This document shows, piece by piece, positions 50,201-63,395 of a DNA stretch of 64,000 nt. The stretch's first letter is position 1, and every line of letters starts with the position of its first letter. The notes below the pieces were generated by a model that saw only the letters and a list, made by a program, of their open reading frames with translations, did no database searches and was not told the origin of the DNA. The translations under genes and the position numbers were made by a program. Origin of the DNA: Cervus elaphus. Taxonomy: Eukaryota; Chordata; Mammalia; Artiodactyla; Cervidae. The DNA is taken from NCBI RefSeq assembly GCF_910594005.1, contig NC_057823.1, positions 60,758,015-60,822,014 of the forward strand. The letters are read 5' to 3'.

Positions 50201-50625
50201 ATTAGTCATGTATGGTTGTGACAGCTGTATAAAGAAAGCTGAACACCAAAGAATTGATGCTTTTGAACTGTGGTGTTGGAGAAGACTCTTGAGAGTCCCT
50301 TGGACAGCAAGGAGATCCAACCAGTCCATGCTAAAGGAAATCAGTCCTAAATATTCATTGGAAGGACTGATGCTGCAGCTGAAACTCCAATAATTTGGCC
50401 ACCTGATGAAGAACTGACTTATTTGAAAAGACCCTGACTATGGGAAAGATGGAAGATGGGAGAAGAAGGGGACGACAGAGGACGAGATGGCTGGATGGCA
50501 TCACTGACTCAATGAACATGAGTTTGAGTAAACTCCGGGAGTTGGTGATGGGCAGGGAGGCCTGGCGTGCTGTAATCCACAGGGTGGCAAAGAGTTGGAC
50601 ACGACTGAGTGACTGACCTGAACTG
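47289..50625 (+). mobile_element. Near full-length BovB in the last intron of pseudogene B
   Basis: Flanked by a perfect 12-bp duplication ATTTGCTCAATC (47277-47288, 50626-50637). Pieces in order: 5' part (47356-47598), endonuclease (47788-48075; RRNGVAITV, QIYAPTSNAEE), middle segment (48892-49146; NKASGGDGIPVELFQIL), RT (49240-49785; QARLQHYMNCELPDVKAGFR, FIDYAKAFDCVDHNKLW, FRYAGDTSLM), 3' end. The catalytic YADD reads YAGD, and several frameshifts and stops separate the pieces, so it is dead. Confidence 0.93.
49991..50138 (-). repeat. L1 3' UTR fragment inside BovB
   Basis: TTTTTTAATAAATGTATTTA ... CACCTCCCTCCCCATCCCAT matches the young ruminant L1 3' UTR in reverse. BovB reads on after it (TTAAAAAGCAGACACATTAC). 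Confidence 0.85.
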
Positions 50626-53600
50626 ATTTGCTCAATCATTCAGACGAGACTTAAGAAAGGGAAGCAACAGCCACTGTGTTATTTCACATTTTCCAAGAGG
50701 CAGACTCGATTTTGAGTTGGGTAGAGATTTCATGAGACAGAACACGTGTCAAAGAACAGGGGGGACTGTTGCAGAAAACGCTGTCGAAGCTTTAGGCCAC
50801 AAACTCTTTCTGAGTGGAAGAGAGAGGACAGTGAGTTTGGTTCAATATATCCTAGACTGCTCTGCACTCTCAGGAAAGTTTCAAAGGCCACCATCATCAT
50901 TTCAGGAGACAAAGCCGACTATCACCTGAGGCCCTTTCTAGCCTTATTGTGCCCATTGTAAGGGATATATTAGAGTGTAATCTTTAGTCTGTTCCTTGCT
51001 CAATTATGCCCCCCTGTGGCTGGAGATCTGCAAGGCTGATTCTCATGGCTCCAATGAGATCTACTACTGACCTTCAGATACTTGGAAAAACATTACCTTG
51101 GTCACTAGTCTGCCATGAGTAATTCATAATCAGTTAAATTAAATGAAGGTTATGAGTTTGTTCATTTGTAAAATATACAGAATGACTTTAGTGGATAGTT
51201 TAGTACTACTTTCAGAAGTAAGAATTTTAAGACATGATAGAAGTGTGTTTCCTTGGCCTTTAGAGAAATATTAATTTTCAGTATATGTTGTATTTAGATT
51301 ATCAGAAAATGGATTTTCTTCTCATTTCATGGTTTTTTAAATTACTTCGGAAGAGTAAATATTTACTATTGTTTTCTTGAGTGCACCACCCACACACACA
51401 AAAAAAACAAGTTATTGCAATACGTGTGACCATTGGTTGCACAGACTGGATGACACGCTTTCATGCATGTTTTCACATTACTGTATTGACCACAGTCTAT
51501 CATAGCTAATATACACTTATTATAAAATGAATTTTTGAATACAATCTTCTTAAATCTTAATATGAAATTCCACATTTTCACCCTCAAGTCATATTTCACT
51601 ATTTGGTCAATAGAAATCATTACTATTTATTCTTCTACACAGTGGGAACTGGGACGGTGCTTTTTCCCCTTTCATTTTATTAGAATAAGTAATTCTGCTC
51701 TAAACACACTTTTATATCTCTCAGTTTTTTATGCAGCAAATAATTACCTGTGATAGGAATTTTAAGTTAATGGGAAAAATATATTATCACCTTGTAAAGC
51801 AATTGCTAAATGCATTTGTATTCCTTGTTAAATTCTATTTCTTAACCATGGTATAATAATAACATACTCAGTTTTCCTTTTTGAAGAATGAATGCTTTGT
51901 GCATTCAGTTTGATCAATTTTGCTGTGATTTTAAAAACTGAAAATGTTTAAAAATCTATGTTTCAACTTCCAAACGAGCTGGTAGTAACTTACCAAATGC
52001 TTGTACCTTGATGACTTTGTAACAGCGGTTTCTGCAATCAAAGAACAGCTTAAAAACATGAGTCCCACATGCACATTGGCAGCAGAAACCTATGTAAGTG
52101 GTCTATTCAAGGAACTACAGCTAATGAAGTAAAAATTTTGTTGTAGCAGCAAAATATAAATTCTCAAATATATTCAAAACTTAGAAAAAATTCATCCCCA
52201 AATTAACCTAGCTCTGTGAAAAATAGTAAGTATTATTTTTTAGTAACTCCTAATATCCTGCTTAAAGATATTAATTTTTTAAAGCTTTGTAAAAGAGAGA
52301 TTTCACTGTGATGAAGATAATGCTCTAGGCGAGGTCTCTTGAATGTGAAGAAATTCTGCTCAATATCAGGGTCACGGTTTTATTCAACACCTAACAGTTC
52401 CCTATTTCCAAAGTTTATGGGCAACCTCGAACTTTAAGGAAGACAACTAACTGGTCAACTCAGTTTGAATGAGTTCTCTCCTAACTCAAGGCCTTAATTT
52501 CATGGATTCAAGGCTGATAATTAAAATGTCAGATTTTCAAGGAATTCCAGAGCTAGCAGAGCTCATTCTTTCCTGACACATTGTATTTAACAACATGAGA
52601 ATCTGGGCCCCAAATGGAAAAATAATTTAGTTAAACAAGGAGATAAGGTCTACTCCCCATTTTAATGCACCACTTTATTTTAACTTCTGTAATATGGTAA
52701 ATGAGAAAAAGCAATTCAATGATGAAATGTTTAAAAGGAGCTTATAAAAAGCCCTGTATCATTTTACCAATGTAAGAATTACAAACCCAATAAAACCACC
52801 ATTTCATACCTAAGCTACAGCAAAAAGCTTCCTGCATTTCTTAAGATATATAGTGTTTTACTCAAGACTGGAAAATATAGTCACCAGAATACACAGTAAA
52901 GGCCAAAATGATGAAAATCACTTTGATCCAAAAGGAGGTGAGAGGCATTTTATCAAATCTGTCAAAGAAACCCTTCAGTATGTTGGTAATAGTGGCACAG
53001 AGTTATATGGCCCACTTCCAATGGGCAGGTAAAAGAAATCTAAATAATCTTATAAAGTGTGTGACTTGCAGAGGAACTATTCCAAACCCCTACATCCTAA
53101 GTTAAGGTGGACTGCTCCCTTCGTTGTTCCCCCAACCCTACAATTCAGCAAGAAATGTCATGTTATCAGAAGACTACCCTGAAATCTGAGAGAAAATCCA
53201 GGAAAACTGCTCTGTGAACATGTGAGAAGAAGCTGGTTAGTCCTCAAAATCTTTGAGTCAACCCACAAGTAGGCTGGCTGCACTTAGAGTAAGCATGTAC
53301 ATTTCAATCTCTGTGTTTTCTTCTGAAAAACAGGAATAGTTATTTCTGGAATCATAAATCTGGACCAATGCTCACAGCAATGCTACAGACTAGGGCTACC
53401 TCCCTACATTCCCCATTTGATCTACCTGATGGAGAGATAACTGGAGTTGGGGTGGGGAGCAGGGAAGCAACAGTGACTATCTTATTCAACCTTCCTTCCT
53501 AACCATCCACCTCCACCCAATTAAGTAACTCTTACTGACCTGCAAGTGAGAAGACCGGTAGGGTAATACAGAGAGCCCAGAGCAGATAAGAGGCAGAGAT

Positions 53601-53900
53601 AGGCTGTGTACTCCCTGGTGGCTATTAGTAGGTCAGGAGAGATGCCTCACAGATATATCGTAGTGTTCCCTCAGCAGGAGACTTGGGACAATTTGATCTG
53701 ATGAACCCAGAAGTATGAGGAAGAAAGAAGGAAATGAATGCAGTTACAGATTTTACGATGATATGTGCGAACTTTCCAAGTAGGTGAGTTGGAAAGAGAC
53801 AAGGGAATCAGGAGGAAAAGGAAGAGTTTGAAAATATTAATTCAACAAGGGTCTAAACCCTCAGAACACTAAAAGAAAAAAATGACTGTTAAAGTATCGC

Positions 53901-56145
53901 TTATACAAACTACCTATAAAAGAAAGGATAAAGCTTGGTTGAAAGTGTTGGGGAGAAAAATATTTTTTTCTTAACCATTCTAGGTTCTTCTGGCTGCTCT
54001 ATGAATTAAGTTGATGTAAGACACATTCACAGGAGAAAATCAAATTTAATTATGTAACCATGTAATTTCTCATGGGGAATCCAAACATGAGAAATCCCAA
54101 AGATGGACAAGATGATATACACACACACACACCAATTCACAGAGAGATATTTGCTAGGTTCTGAGCTGTCTAACACACCAAGTTTATACTATATACTCTA
54201 GGTATCTCTGGTGAAAGCTCCCTTCCTAGGACAGGTCCTCAATCTAGATTCTTTTAGGCAATTAGGGGGAAGGTCAAAGGTTCTTCCTGAGTCTTTTGTG
54301 TGTTAAAAACAATCAAGCTGAAATAATCCTTATGCTCAAGAGATCCCTTTAGAAGTGGTAAATCCTGCCTCCCTACAAAAGCAAGTCTATTAGAGGCTCA
54401 CTTAATGTTGTTCAGTAAGTTTTCGTTCTAATGAATACATAAAATAAAGAAGAGACACTTGAGATTTTAAGTAAATAGTAATTATGCTATCATCCTTTCA
54501 TTTGCAAAAATATTTATAAAGTCATTACCATGAACCTGACATTATATTGATGGTATATTGTTGTTTTCAAATATTAATTCTACAGTTCATTAGAAAACAT
54601 AAATGAGCATTTATTTTTAATAATTAATTTTAAATGAACATGTGGCCTTACAGTTATGCATAACTCTTATCAGTCCAGAGGTGGATAAAAATGGATCCCC
54701 ATCTGTCATCTACCCCAAATTGCAAGACTTCAGTTGTGTATGTCAGGGTCTCCTCCAGTCCAGATCTACCCGTCAACTTTGGAACCATTACAAGGAAAGA
54801 AAAAAAGTCATAAATGAGGATGCTATACTCTTTTATGTCTGTTATATTAGTTTAGCTTATATGCTAACAAATACAGTGAACTTCAACCAACCTTTTGTAT
54901 GGAGCTGCATATCTTTGAATATTAAGCATATTTAGTTTGTCAGTCTCAATCCAATGATTCAGATGGTAATGACTAGGAATACTTGAGGCCTGAAGTACTG
55001 TGGCAGCCTCATTTTACCCAGTGAGCCAATGATGCGTGGGTCAGGCCCTTGTGGTTCTCATTATGATTGAAGGATACAGTTTAGGAAAGCAAAGTGGATA
55101 ATGTCAGTTATGCTCCAGACATACATAGGCCATGTGCAATTTTATGTGGTCTCTAAATTAATCTGTATTTGGGGGTAGGGGAAAGATGCATGAGGAGATC
55201 TGACTTGGTGTCACTTTCTAATAGGGATCAAGAAATCATCTTAATCTTAATAGTGTCTTTTTTCTACCTGGCAAAACTAAAACTATGCTAGTACACAGAG
55301 GATCACTTAGGTTCTTGAGAACAAAGGAAAAGCAGCCCAAGAGAAGCAACAGGCAATTAGAAGGGAAAGGCCTCTGAATCTTTAACAGACAAAACTCTTT
55401 TTGGTTTGAAGGTGAAGGCATCTTTCTTTTCTTATGTGAATTTAATTTCTAAAGTGCCTCTAATGACACTGAAAATGTGGACACTAGTGCTGAGCATATT
55501 TAAAGACTTTCAAACTTATCTACCTTTCTTTTTACTCTTTTCCTTGTGATCCATACCTGAATTAAATCTCCATCTCCTGCCCCAGAAGCCACAGGTCCAA
55601 ACATACTTTTTGTCTTATCAGGTAGACTGGCTCATGGATGTTCATGAACAAGTTTATTTCAGTTACACAAAATAAAATCTTATACTTCTTCATATTCAAG
55701 TTTTACTATAAATAATAACCTCATAATACAAACAATGAAGAGTCAATGGAAGACTTCAGTAGGGAAATAAGAATAGATTTGTATTTTAGAAATAGTATTC
55801 TTGAAATTCCCATATATTGAGAGGATAGGTAAATTTCCCTGCAAGTCAAAAAGAAGGCATATCACATTCGTTTATGAAAAGACTATATTAGAGAGGGTAC
55901 ATCAGCACATCCAATCTGTGGCTGCTCTGGGAATTTTTGCTACTCAATGCACAAAGGCTCTGCTCTACCTTTTCAATTTTTATTTTAAACTTGCCAGAAC
56001 TTGATATGGGAAATTCCTTCACTTAAAAAGAAAGATAAATAGGAAGACTGGCTGCAACCCCATGAAATTATTGATAATGAAACTAATTAGGAGAAATTTA
56101 AAAATGTATACAAATATGAATTTATATGACTAAGTAGAGAAACTG
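53901..56145. other. No recognised feature
   Basis: A (CA)n run of about 14 bases at 54119-54132. No Kazal exon or named repeat was found on either strand. The stretch at 53.95-54.4 kb might be an old LTR or DNA transposon, but I cannot name it. Confidence 0.4.
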
Positions 56146-56807
56146 ACATTAAAACTCAGCTCTACAGCCCCATCCATCAGCAGACAGGGTGCCTAAAGCC
56201 ATACTGAGCTCACAGCCACCCCTAAACATATCCCTTGACATGGTCCTGCTCATCAGTGGGGCAAGACCCAGCACTACCCACCACTGGGCAGGCATCACTT
56301 CCTCCTACTGCACAAGGCTCAGGACCAAACTTACCCATCAGATGACAGAAACCAAAAGCAACAGGAGCTATGATCCTCCAGCCAACAGAAAAGAGACCAC
56401 ACACACAGAAAAGCAGACAAAATGAACGTGCAGCGAAAAATGTTCTGGATGAAGTAAAAGGTAAAAACCCACAGAAACAACTAAGTGAAGTGAAGATAGG
56501 GAACCTATCTGAAAATGACTTTAGAGTAATGATAGTAAACATGATCCAAGATCTCATAAAGAGAATGGAGGCACAGACTAAGAAGTTACAAGAAATGTTT
56601 AATGAAGAGTTAGAAGATTTAAAGAACAAAAGAGCAGAGATAACACAGTAGATGGAATGAAAAATACACTAGAAGGAATTGATAGCAGGATAACTGAGGT
56701 AGAAGAACAAATAAGTGAACTGGAAGACAGAATCATGGAAATCACCAATGTGGAACAGAATAAAGGAAAAAGAATGAAAAGAAATGAGGACAGTCTCAGA
56801 GACCTCT

Positions 56808-56850
56808 GTTGTTGTTGTTCAGTTGCTAAGTCATGTCTAATTCTTTGGGG
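56808..56850 (-). repeat. Bov-A fragment in L1 ORF1
   Basis: GTTGTTGTTGTTCAGTTGCT followed by AAGTCATGTCTAATTCTTTG. Confidence 0.65.
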
Positions 56851-59090
56851 CATAACTCAATGCATGAACATTCACATGAGAGTGGTCCCCAAAGGATAAG
56901 AAACAGAGGAAGAGCCTGAAAAAATATCTGAACAGATTATAGCTAAAAATTCCCTAATATGAGAAAGGAAACACTCACTTAAATAGAGGAAGCACAAAAA
57001 TCCTACATAAGATAAACCTAAGGAGGAAAACACTGAGACACACATAAATCAAAGTGACAATAACCAAAGACAAATAAAAATATTAAAAAGCAACAAGAGA
57101 AAGCAACAAACAACATGCAAAGGAATCCCCATAATGTTACCAGCTGATTTTTCAGCAGAATTCTGTACGCCAAAAGAGAGTGGCACAATATATTTACAGT
57201 GATGAAAGGGGAAACCCTGCAACAAGAATACTCTGCTCGGCAAGGTTCTCATTCAGATTCAAAGGTGAAATCAAAAGTTTTGCAGACAAGCAAAAGCTAA
57301 GAAAATTCAGAACCATCAAACAAAACTTATAATAAATCCTAAAGGAACTTCTCTATGCTAAAAAGAAAAGGCCACAACTAGAATCAAGAAAATTATGAAT
57401 AGGAAAGCTCACCGGTAAAGGCAAACATAAAGTAAATGTAGGAAATCATCTACACCCAAATATGATATAAAAACCAGCAATCATGAGAAGACGACAGTAC
57501 TAGTACATGATAATTGAAAATGCACTGGAAATTAAGAGAGCAGAAACTTAAAACAATCTTGTACATATATACACCGTTATATCAAAACCACATGAGAAAC
57601 TACAAACCAAAAATTCACAGCAGATACACAAAAAGGAGAAGTAATCCACACACAACACTAACAATAGACATGGATCACATGAGAACATGATCACAAGAGA
57701 ACAAAAATGTAAGAGAAAATAAAAGACCTTCCAAAAAGTCCAAGACAATTAGAAAAATGGCAATAAAACATACATATTGATAATACTCATATAAGACAAA
57801 ATAGACTTTAAAATAAAGAACGCTATAGGAGTGAAAGAAGGGCACTACATAATGATCAAGGAATCAATCCAAGAAGAAGACATAACAATTATAAGTACAC
57901 ATGCAACATAGGTACACCTCGATATATAAGGCAAATGCTAATACCCATAAAAGGAGAAGTCTACACTAGCACAATAATACTAGGGCACTATAATCAGTGG
58001 ATAGATCATCCAGACAGATGATCAACAATGTAAAACAGGCCTTAAATGACACATTAGACCAAATGGACTTGATACTTCCATCTGATATCACTTTTTCTCA
58101 AGTGCACATGGAACATTCTCCAGAATAGATCACATATTGGGCCACAAATCAAGCCTTGTTAAATTTAACAAAATGGAAAGTATATCAAACATCCTTTCCA
58201 ACCATGATGTTATGAAATTACAAATTAATTACAGGAAAAAAATTGTAAAAAAAATGCAAACACATGAAGGCTAAACAATGAATCACTGAAGAAATCAAAG
58301 AGGAAATAAATAAATATCTAAGCCAAATGACAACAAAAAACATTGGTCTGAAACCTATGGGATGTAGCAAAAGCAATTCTAAGAGAGAAATTTGTAGCAA
58401 TAGAAACTTACCTCAGGATACAAACAAAATCTCATTAAACAGTCTAACCTTACATCTAAAGCAACTACAGAAAGAATAACCAAACCTGAAGATAGTAGAA
58501 GGAATGAAATCATAAAAACCAAAGCAGAAATAAATGAGATATGAGGAAAACAACAGAAAAAAAATCAATGTAAGTAAAAGCTGATTCTTTGAAAAGATAA
58601 ACAAAATTGATAAACCCTTAGCCAGATTCAACAAAAAGAAAAAGAGGACTCAAATAAAAAAAATTAGAAGTAGAAAAGAAAAAGTTTAAACTGAACCACA
58701 GAAATATAAAGAATCATAAGACTACTACAAACAACTACATGCCAATGAAATGGACCACCTAGAAAAAAATGGATAAATTCTTAGAAATATACAACCTTCC
58801 CATACCTAACCATGAAGAAATAGAAAATATGAACAGACCAATCAGAAGTACTGGAATTTAAAGAGTGTTTAAAAACTTCCAAAAATTAAAGTCCAGGACC
58901 AGCTGTCTTCAAGGGCAAATTCTATCAAACAGTTAGAGAAGAGTTAATAATATCCTTCTGAAAGTCCTTCAAAAAATTACAGAGTAATGAACACTCCCAA
59001 GCTCATTCTATGAGGCCATTATAACCCTGATAAGAAAATCAGTCAAAGCTACCATAAAAAATGAAAATTATAGGCCAATATCACTGATGA

Positions 59091-59299
59091 TATGGGCTTC
59101 CCTGGTGGCTCAGATGGTAAAGAATCCATCTGCAATGCAGGAGATCTGGGTTCAATCCCTGGGTTGGGAAAATTCCCCTGGAGGAGGGCATGGCAACCTA
59201 CTCCAGTATTCTTGCCTGGAGAATTCCATTGACAGAGGAGCCTGGCGGGCTACAGTCCATGGGGTCACAAAGAGTTAGACATGACTGAGCAACTAAACA
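59091..59299 (+). repeat. Bov-tA SINE in L1
   Basis: GGCTTCCCTGGTGGCTCAGA ... CATGACTGAGCAACTAAAC, complete head and body. Confidence 0.92.
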
Positions 59300-60627
59300 C
59301 TGCACACATCACTGATGAACATAGGCAAAATAATCCTCAACAAAAAAATTAACAAACTGAATCCAACAATTCATTAAAAGGATCAAGTAGAATTTATCCC
59401 AGGGGTGCAAGAATTTTTTAATACCTGCAAATCAACCAGTGTGATATACCACATTAACAAATTGAAGAATAAAAATCATATGACCACCTCAATATATACA
59501 GAAAAAGCTTTTGATAAAATTCAACATCCACATATGATAAAAACCTTCCAGAAAGTGGAAACAGAAGGAATTTACCTCAACACAATAAAGAACATATATG
59601 ATAAACCCACAGTTATTATCATTCTCAAAGGTGAAAAGCAAGCTGAAAGCATTCTAAGACCAGGAAAAAAGGCAAGGATGTTCACTGTCATCAATTTTAC
59701 TCAACATAGTTTTGGAAGTCCTAGCCATGGCAATCAGAGAAGAAAAGAAATAAAAAGAATCCAAACTGGAAAAGAAGTAAAACTATCCCTGTTTGTAGAT
59801 GACATGATAGTATACATAGGAAACCCTAAAGATGCTACTAGAAAACTACTAGAGCTCATCAATGAGTTCAGTCAAGTTGCACTATGCAAAATTAATATAC
59901 AAGGATCTTTTATAGTCCTATACACTAACAACAAAATATTGGAAAGAGAAATTAACTAAATAATCCCATCAAACTATTAGAAAGAGAAATTAAGGAAATA
60001 AGTCCATTTACTGTTGGAGCAAAAAGAATAAAATACCTAGGAATAGACCTACTTAAGGAGACAAAAGACTGGTACTCTGAAAATGATACAATGCTCATGA
60101 AAGAAATCTAAGATGACTCAACAGATGGAATGATACACCATGTTCCTGGATTAAAAGACTCAATATTGTCAAAATGATTTTACTACCTAAGGCAATCTAT
60201 AGATTCAGTGCAATCTCTATCAAGTTACCAATGACATTTTTCAGTGAACTAGAACAAAAAAACTAAAATTTGTTTGGAGACACAAGACTGACTTCCTGAC
60301 TTCAGACTATATTACAAAGCTACAGTAATAAAACAGCATGGTACTGGCACACAAACAGAAATATAGATCAGTGGGACAGGATAGGAAGCCCAGAAACAAA
60401 TCCATGCACTTACGGTCAATTAATCTATCACAAAGGAGGCAAGAATATACAACATATAAAAAACAGTCTCTTCAATAAGGGGTGCTGGGAAAATTGGACA
60501 GCTACATGTAAAAGAATGAAATTAGAAAATTTTCCAACACCATTCACAAAAATAAACTCAAAAAGAATGAAAGACCAAAATGTAAGATCAGACACTATAA
60601 AACTCTTAAGAGAAAAACATAGGCAGA

Positions 60628-60890
60628 ACACTCTTTTTTTTTAAATTTATTTATTTTTTATTGAGGGATAATTGCTTTACAGACTTTTGCTGTTTTCTGT
60701 CAAACCTCAACATGAATCAGCCATAGGTATACATATATCCCCTCCCTTTTGAACCTCCCTCCCATCTCCCTCCCCATCCATCCTCTAGGTTGATACAGAG
60801 CCCCTGTGAGTTTCCTGAGCCATACAGCAAATTCCCATTGGCTATCTATTTTACATATGGTATTCTTTGATATAAATCTTGGCAGTATCT
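60628..60890 (-). repeat. Ruminant L1 3' UTR fragment in old L1
   Basis: TTTTTTTTAAATTTATTTAT, ACATGAATCAGCCATAGGTA, CTCCCTCCCCATCCATCCTC; L1 ORF2 resumes after it. Confidence 0.8.
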
Positions 60891-61559
60891 TTTTTGATCT
60901 ACCTCCTAGATTAATGAAAATAAAAACAAAAATTAACAAAGGGAACCAAATTAAACCTAAAAGCTTCTGCACAGCAAATGAAACCATACACAAGTGCAAA
61001 GACAATCCACAGAATGTGAGAAAATATTTGCAAATGAAGCAAGTAACAAGGGATTAATGTCCAAAATATACAAACAGCTTATGTAGCTCAATATCTCCCC
61101 TTCCAAAAAAAATTTTTTTAATGGGCAGAAGGTCTAAACAGACATTTCTCCAAAGAAGACATATAAATGGCCAAAATAAGACATAAAAAAAAAAAAACCT
61201 CAACATCACTAATTATCAGAGAAATGAAAATCAAAACTAGAATGAGGTATCACTTCACACCAATCAGAATGACCATCATCCAAAAGTCTACAAACAACAA
61301 ATGCACGGTTGGTGGGAATGTGAATTGGTACAATCACTATGAAGAACAAATGGAGGCCCCTTAAAAACCTAAAAATAGAACTACCAAATTCTCCAGCAAT
61401 CTTACTCCTGGGCATTTATCTGGAGAAAATCATAATTTGAAAAGACAAAGGTACCCTGAGATGTTCAAGATGTTCGTTGCACCACTCTTTACAATAGCCA
61501 AGACATGGAAACAACCTAAATATCCATCAACAGAGTAATGAATAAAGAAAGTGCAGCAA

Positions 61560-63395
61560 ATATGAGAAAGTTACACTGAGGCAGTTTGGCAGGGAGTCCA
61601 GGGACCCACAAGAAGGAAGAGGAGGCAAACACTTTTCTTCATGCATTCTTTTGCCTTAGTCACGTAGGCCCTGTAATTGCTCAGTTCAGTTCAGTTCAGT
61701 CACCCAGTTCAGTTCAGTTCAGTCACTCAGTCATGTCCAACTCTTTGCGACTATGAAACTCAGCACACCAGGCCTCCCTGTCCATCACCAACTCCCAGAG
61801 TGCTCCCAAACTTATGTCCATTGAGTCGGTGATGCCATCCAACCATCTCATCCTCTGTCATCCCCTTTTCCTCCTGCCCTCAATCCTACCCAGCATTGGG
61901 GTCTTTTCAAATGAGTCAGCTTTTCACATCAGGTGGCCAAAGTATTGGAGTTTCAGCTTCAGCATCAGTCCTTCCAATGAACACCCAGGACTGATCTCCT
62001 TTAGGATGGACTGGTTGGATTTCTTTGCAGTCCAAGGGACTCTCAAGAGTCTTCTCCAACACCACAGTTCAAAAGCATCAATTCTTTGGCACTCAGCTTT
62101 CTTTATAGTCCAACTCTCATATCCATGCATGACTACTGGAAAAACCACAGCCTTGACTAGATGGACCTTTATTGGCAAGGTAATGTCTCTGCTTTTTAAA
62201 ATGCTGTCTAGGTTGATCATAACTTTCCGTCCAAGGAGTAAGTGTCTTTTAATTTCATGGCTGCAATCACCATCTGCAGTGATTTTGGAGCCCAGAAAAA
62301 TAAAGTCAGCCACTGTTTCCACTGTTTCCCCATTTATTTGCCATGAAGTGATGGGACCAGATGCCATGATCTTAGTTTTCTGAATGTTGAGCTTTAAGCC
62401 AATTTTTTCACTCTCCTCTTTCACTTTCATCAAGAGGTTCTTTAGTTCTTCTTTACTTTCTGCTATAAGGGTGGTGTCATCTGCATATCTGAGGTTATTG
62501 ATATTTCTCTCAGAAATCTTGATTCCAGCTTGTGCTTCCTCAGGCCAGTGTTTCTCATGATGTACTCTGCATATAAGTTAAATAAACAGCCTTGACGTAC
62601 TCCTTTTCCTATTTGGAACCAGTCTGTTGGTCCATGTCCAGTTCTAACTGTTGCTTCCTGACCTGCATACAGGTTTCTTAAGAGGCAGGTCAGGTGGTCT
62701 GGTATTCCCATCTCTTTCAGAATTTTCCACAGTTTGTTGTGATCCACATAGTCAAAGGTTTTGGCATAGTCAATAAGCAGAAATAGATGTTTATCTGCAA
62801 CTCTTGCTCAAGGACATGCTTATTTAAAAGAAAAAAAAAAAGCTCTGTGTAAATTTTGCAATAATATATTTCATTTGAAAACTGGCCTTTCTTTAAGTAT
62901 AATATATGTTGCTCATGGGAATGCTTTTCTTAGACTCTATGTCTCTATGTTAATGATTATAAGTGTATCAAATCTTGCCTGGGAATCTGTTTCTCAAGAC
63001 TTGTACTCCTGATTACACAGCAACAGTATATCTTTTTCAGAGACCCTGCCTGGAACCTGTTAGCCCTGGCTAATCTTGTGTCAAAGTTATCTAAGGATGT
63101 TATCTAAAGCCTTGGGAAAGGGTCTAGTGGAACTTTACCAACCTTGAGGCATTCTTTTTATCTGTCCTCATCAGCCAGTTGAAAAGCATATAATGCCCTG
63201 TTTAAACTAGTGAGGTGGGTACTCTCTTACCCACTTACACTGCCTTTTGCTGGAGGCTTTCTCTATACTTTTCACTCTAATAAAAGCTTGTTACACAAAG
63301 CTCTGAGTTACTGAGACCACATCTTTTGGGTATTGGAGTGAAATTTTCTCCTTCAGAGACCACAGGTACTGTCACCATTCACTGTAAGCTAAGCT
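61560..63395 (+). repeat. Probable LTR inserted in L1, split by BovB
   Basis: Left part 61560-61676, right part 62811-63395 with TATA-like CATATAATG (about 63188), AATAAA (about 63280) and a U5-like GAGTGAAATTTTCTCCTTCA. L1 3' UTR resumes with ACATATATACTATGGAGTAT. Confidence 0.62.
61677..62810 (-). mobile_element. BovB, 5'-truncated, antisense
   Basis: Frames 62747-62463 (RT; DHNKLWKILKEMGIPDHLTC) and 62433-61924 (thumb and C-terminal part; MVFP-like VVFPVVMHGYESWTIKKAE). TTGCTCA at both ends is a likely short target duplication. The terminal GTTCAGTTCAGTTCAGTCAC is itself duplicated. Confidence 0.88.

Larger units (their letters stand above)
47021..52948 (-). pseudogene. Gene B: decayed Kazal inhibitor gene, tandem paralogue of gene A
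   Basis: On the minus strand the signal exon (52948-52885; 21 codons, MPLTSFWIKVIFIILAF...) and linker exon (52031-51994) are open with usable splice sites and the same phases as gene A. The Kazal exon (about 51500-51385) still shows DCGQ..., Cys2 and HPVCATNGHTY, but the acceptor AG expected before it is lost (TATG where gene 1 has TATAG). The conserved Tyr before PVC is Cys, both Cys of the CxxC pair are replaced by Leu around a T-run, and the donor GT is gone. The last exon (47065-47021) ends in YYGKC-stop but is 45 bases long, so its frame does not join (genes 1 and A use 46 and 43). The poly(A) signal and TATA-like box also carry changes. A BovB occupies the last intron. A transcript could still be made, but no intact Kazal domain is possible as read. 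Confidence 0.82.
44597..53900 (-). repeat. Segmental duplication unit B (contains pseudogene B)
   Basis: Colinear with unit A from the old L1 3' end (44597-45230) through the 3' flank (46.0-47.0 kb against 27.8-29.6 kb), the exons, and the upstream region (53.2-53.9 kb against 33.0-33.6 kb). It is expanded by a SINE at 45.3 kb and a BovB at 47.29-50.63 kb. Confidence 0.7.

Noticed and set aside
51366..51620. 84-codon minus frame as an independent small gene
   Set aside because: Its Kazal-like part is the decayed exon 3 of pseudogene B; the rest is intron.
53901..56145. Searched for a fourth SPINK unit upstream of B
   Set aside because: No signal-peptide exon or cysteine pattern was found on either strand.
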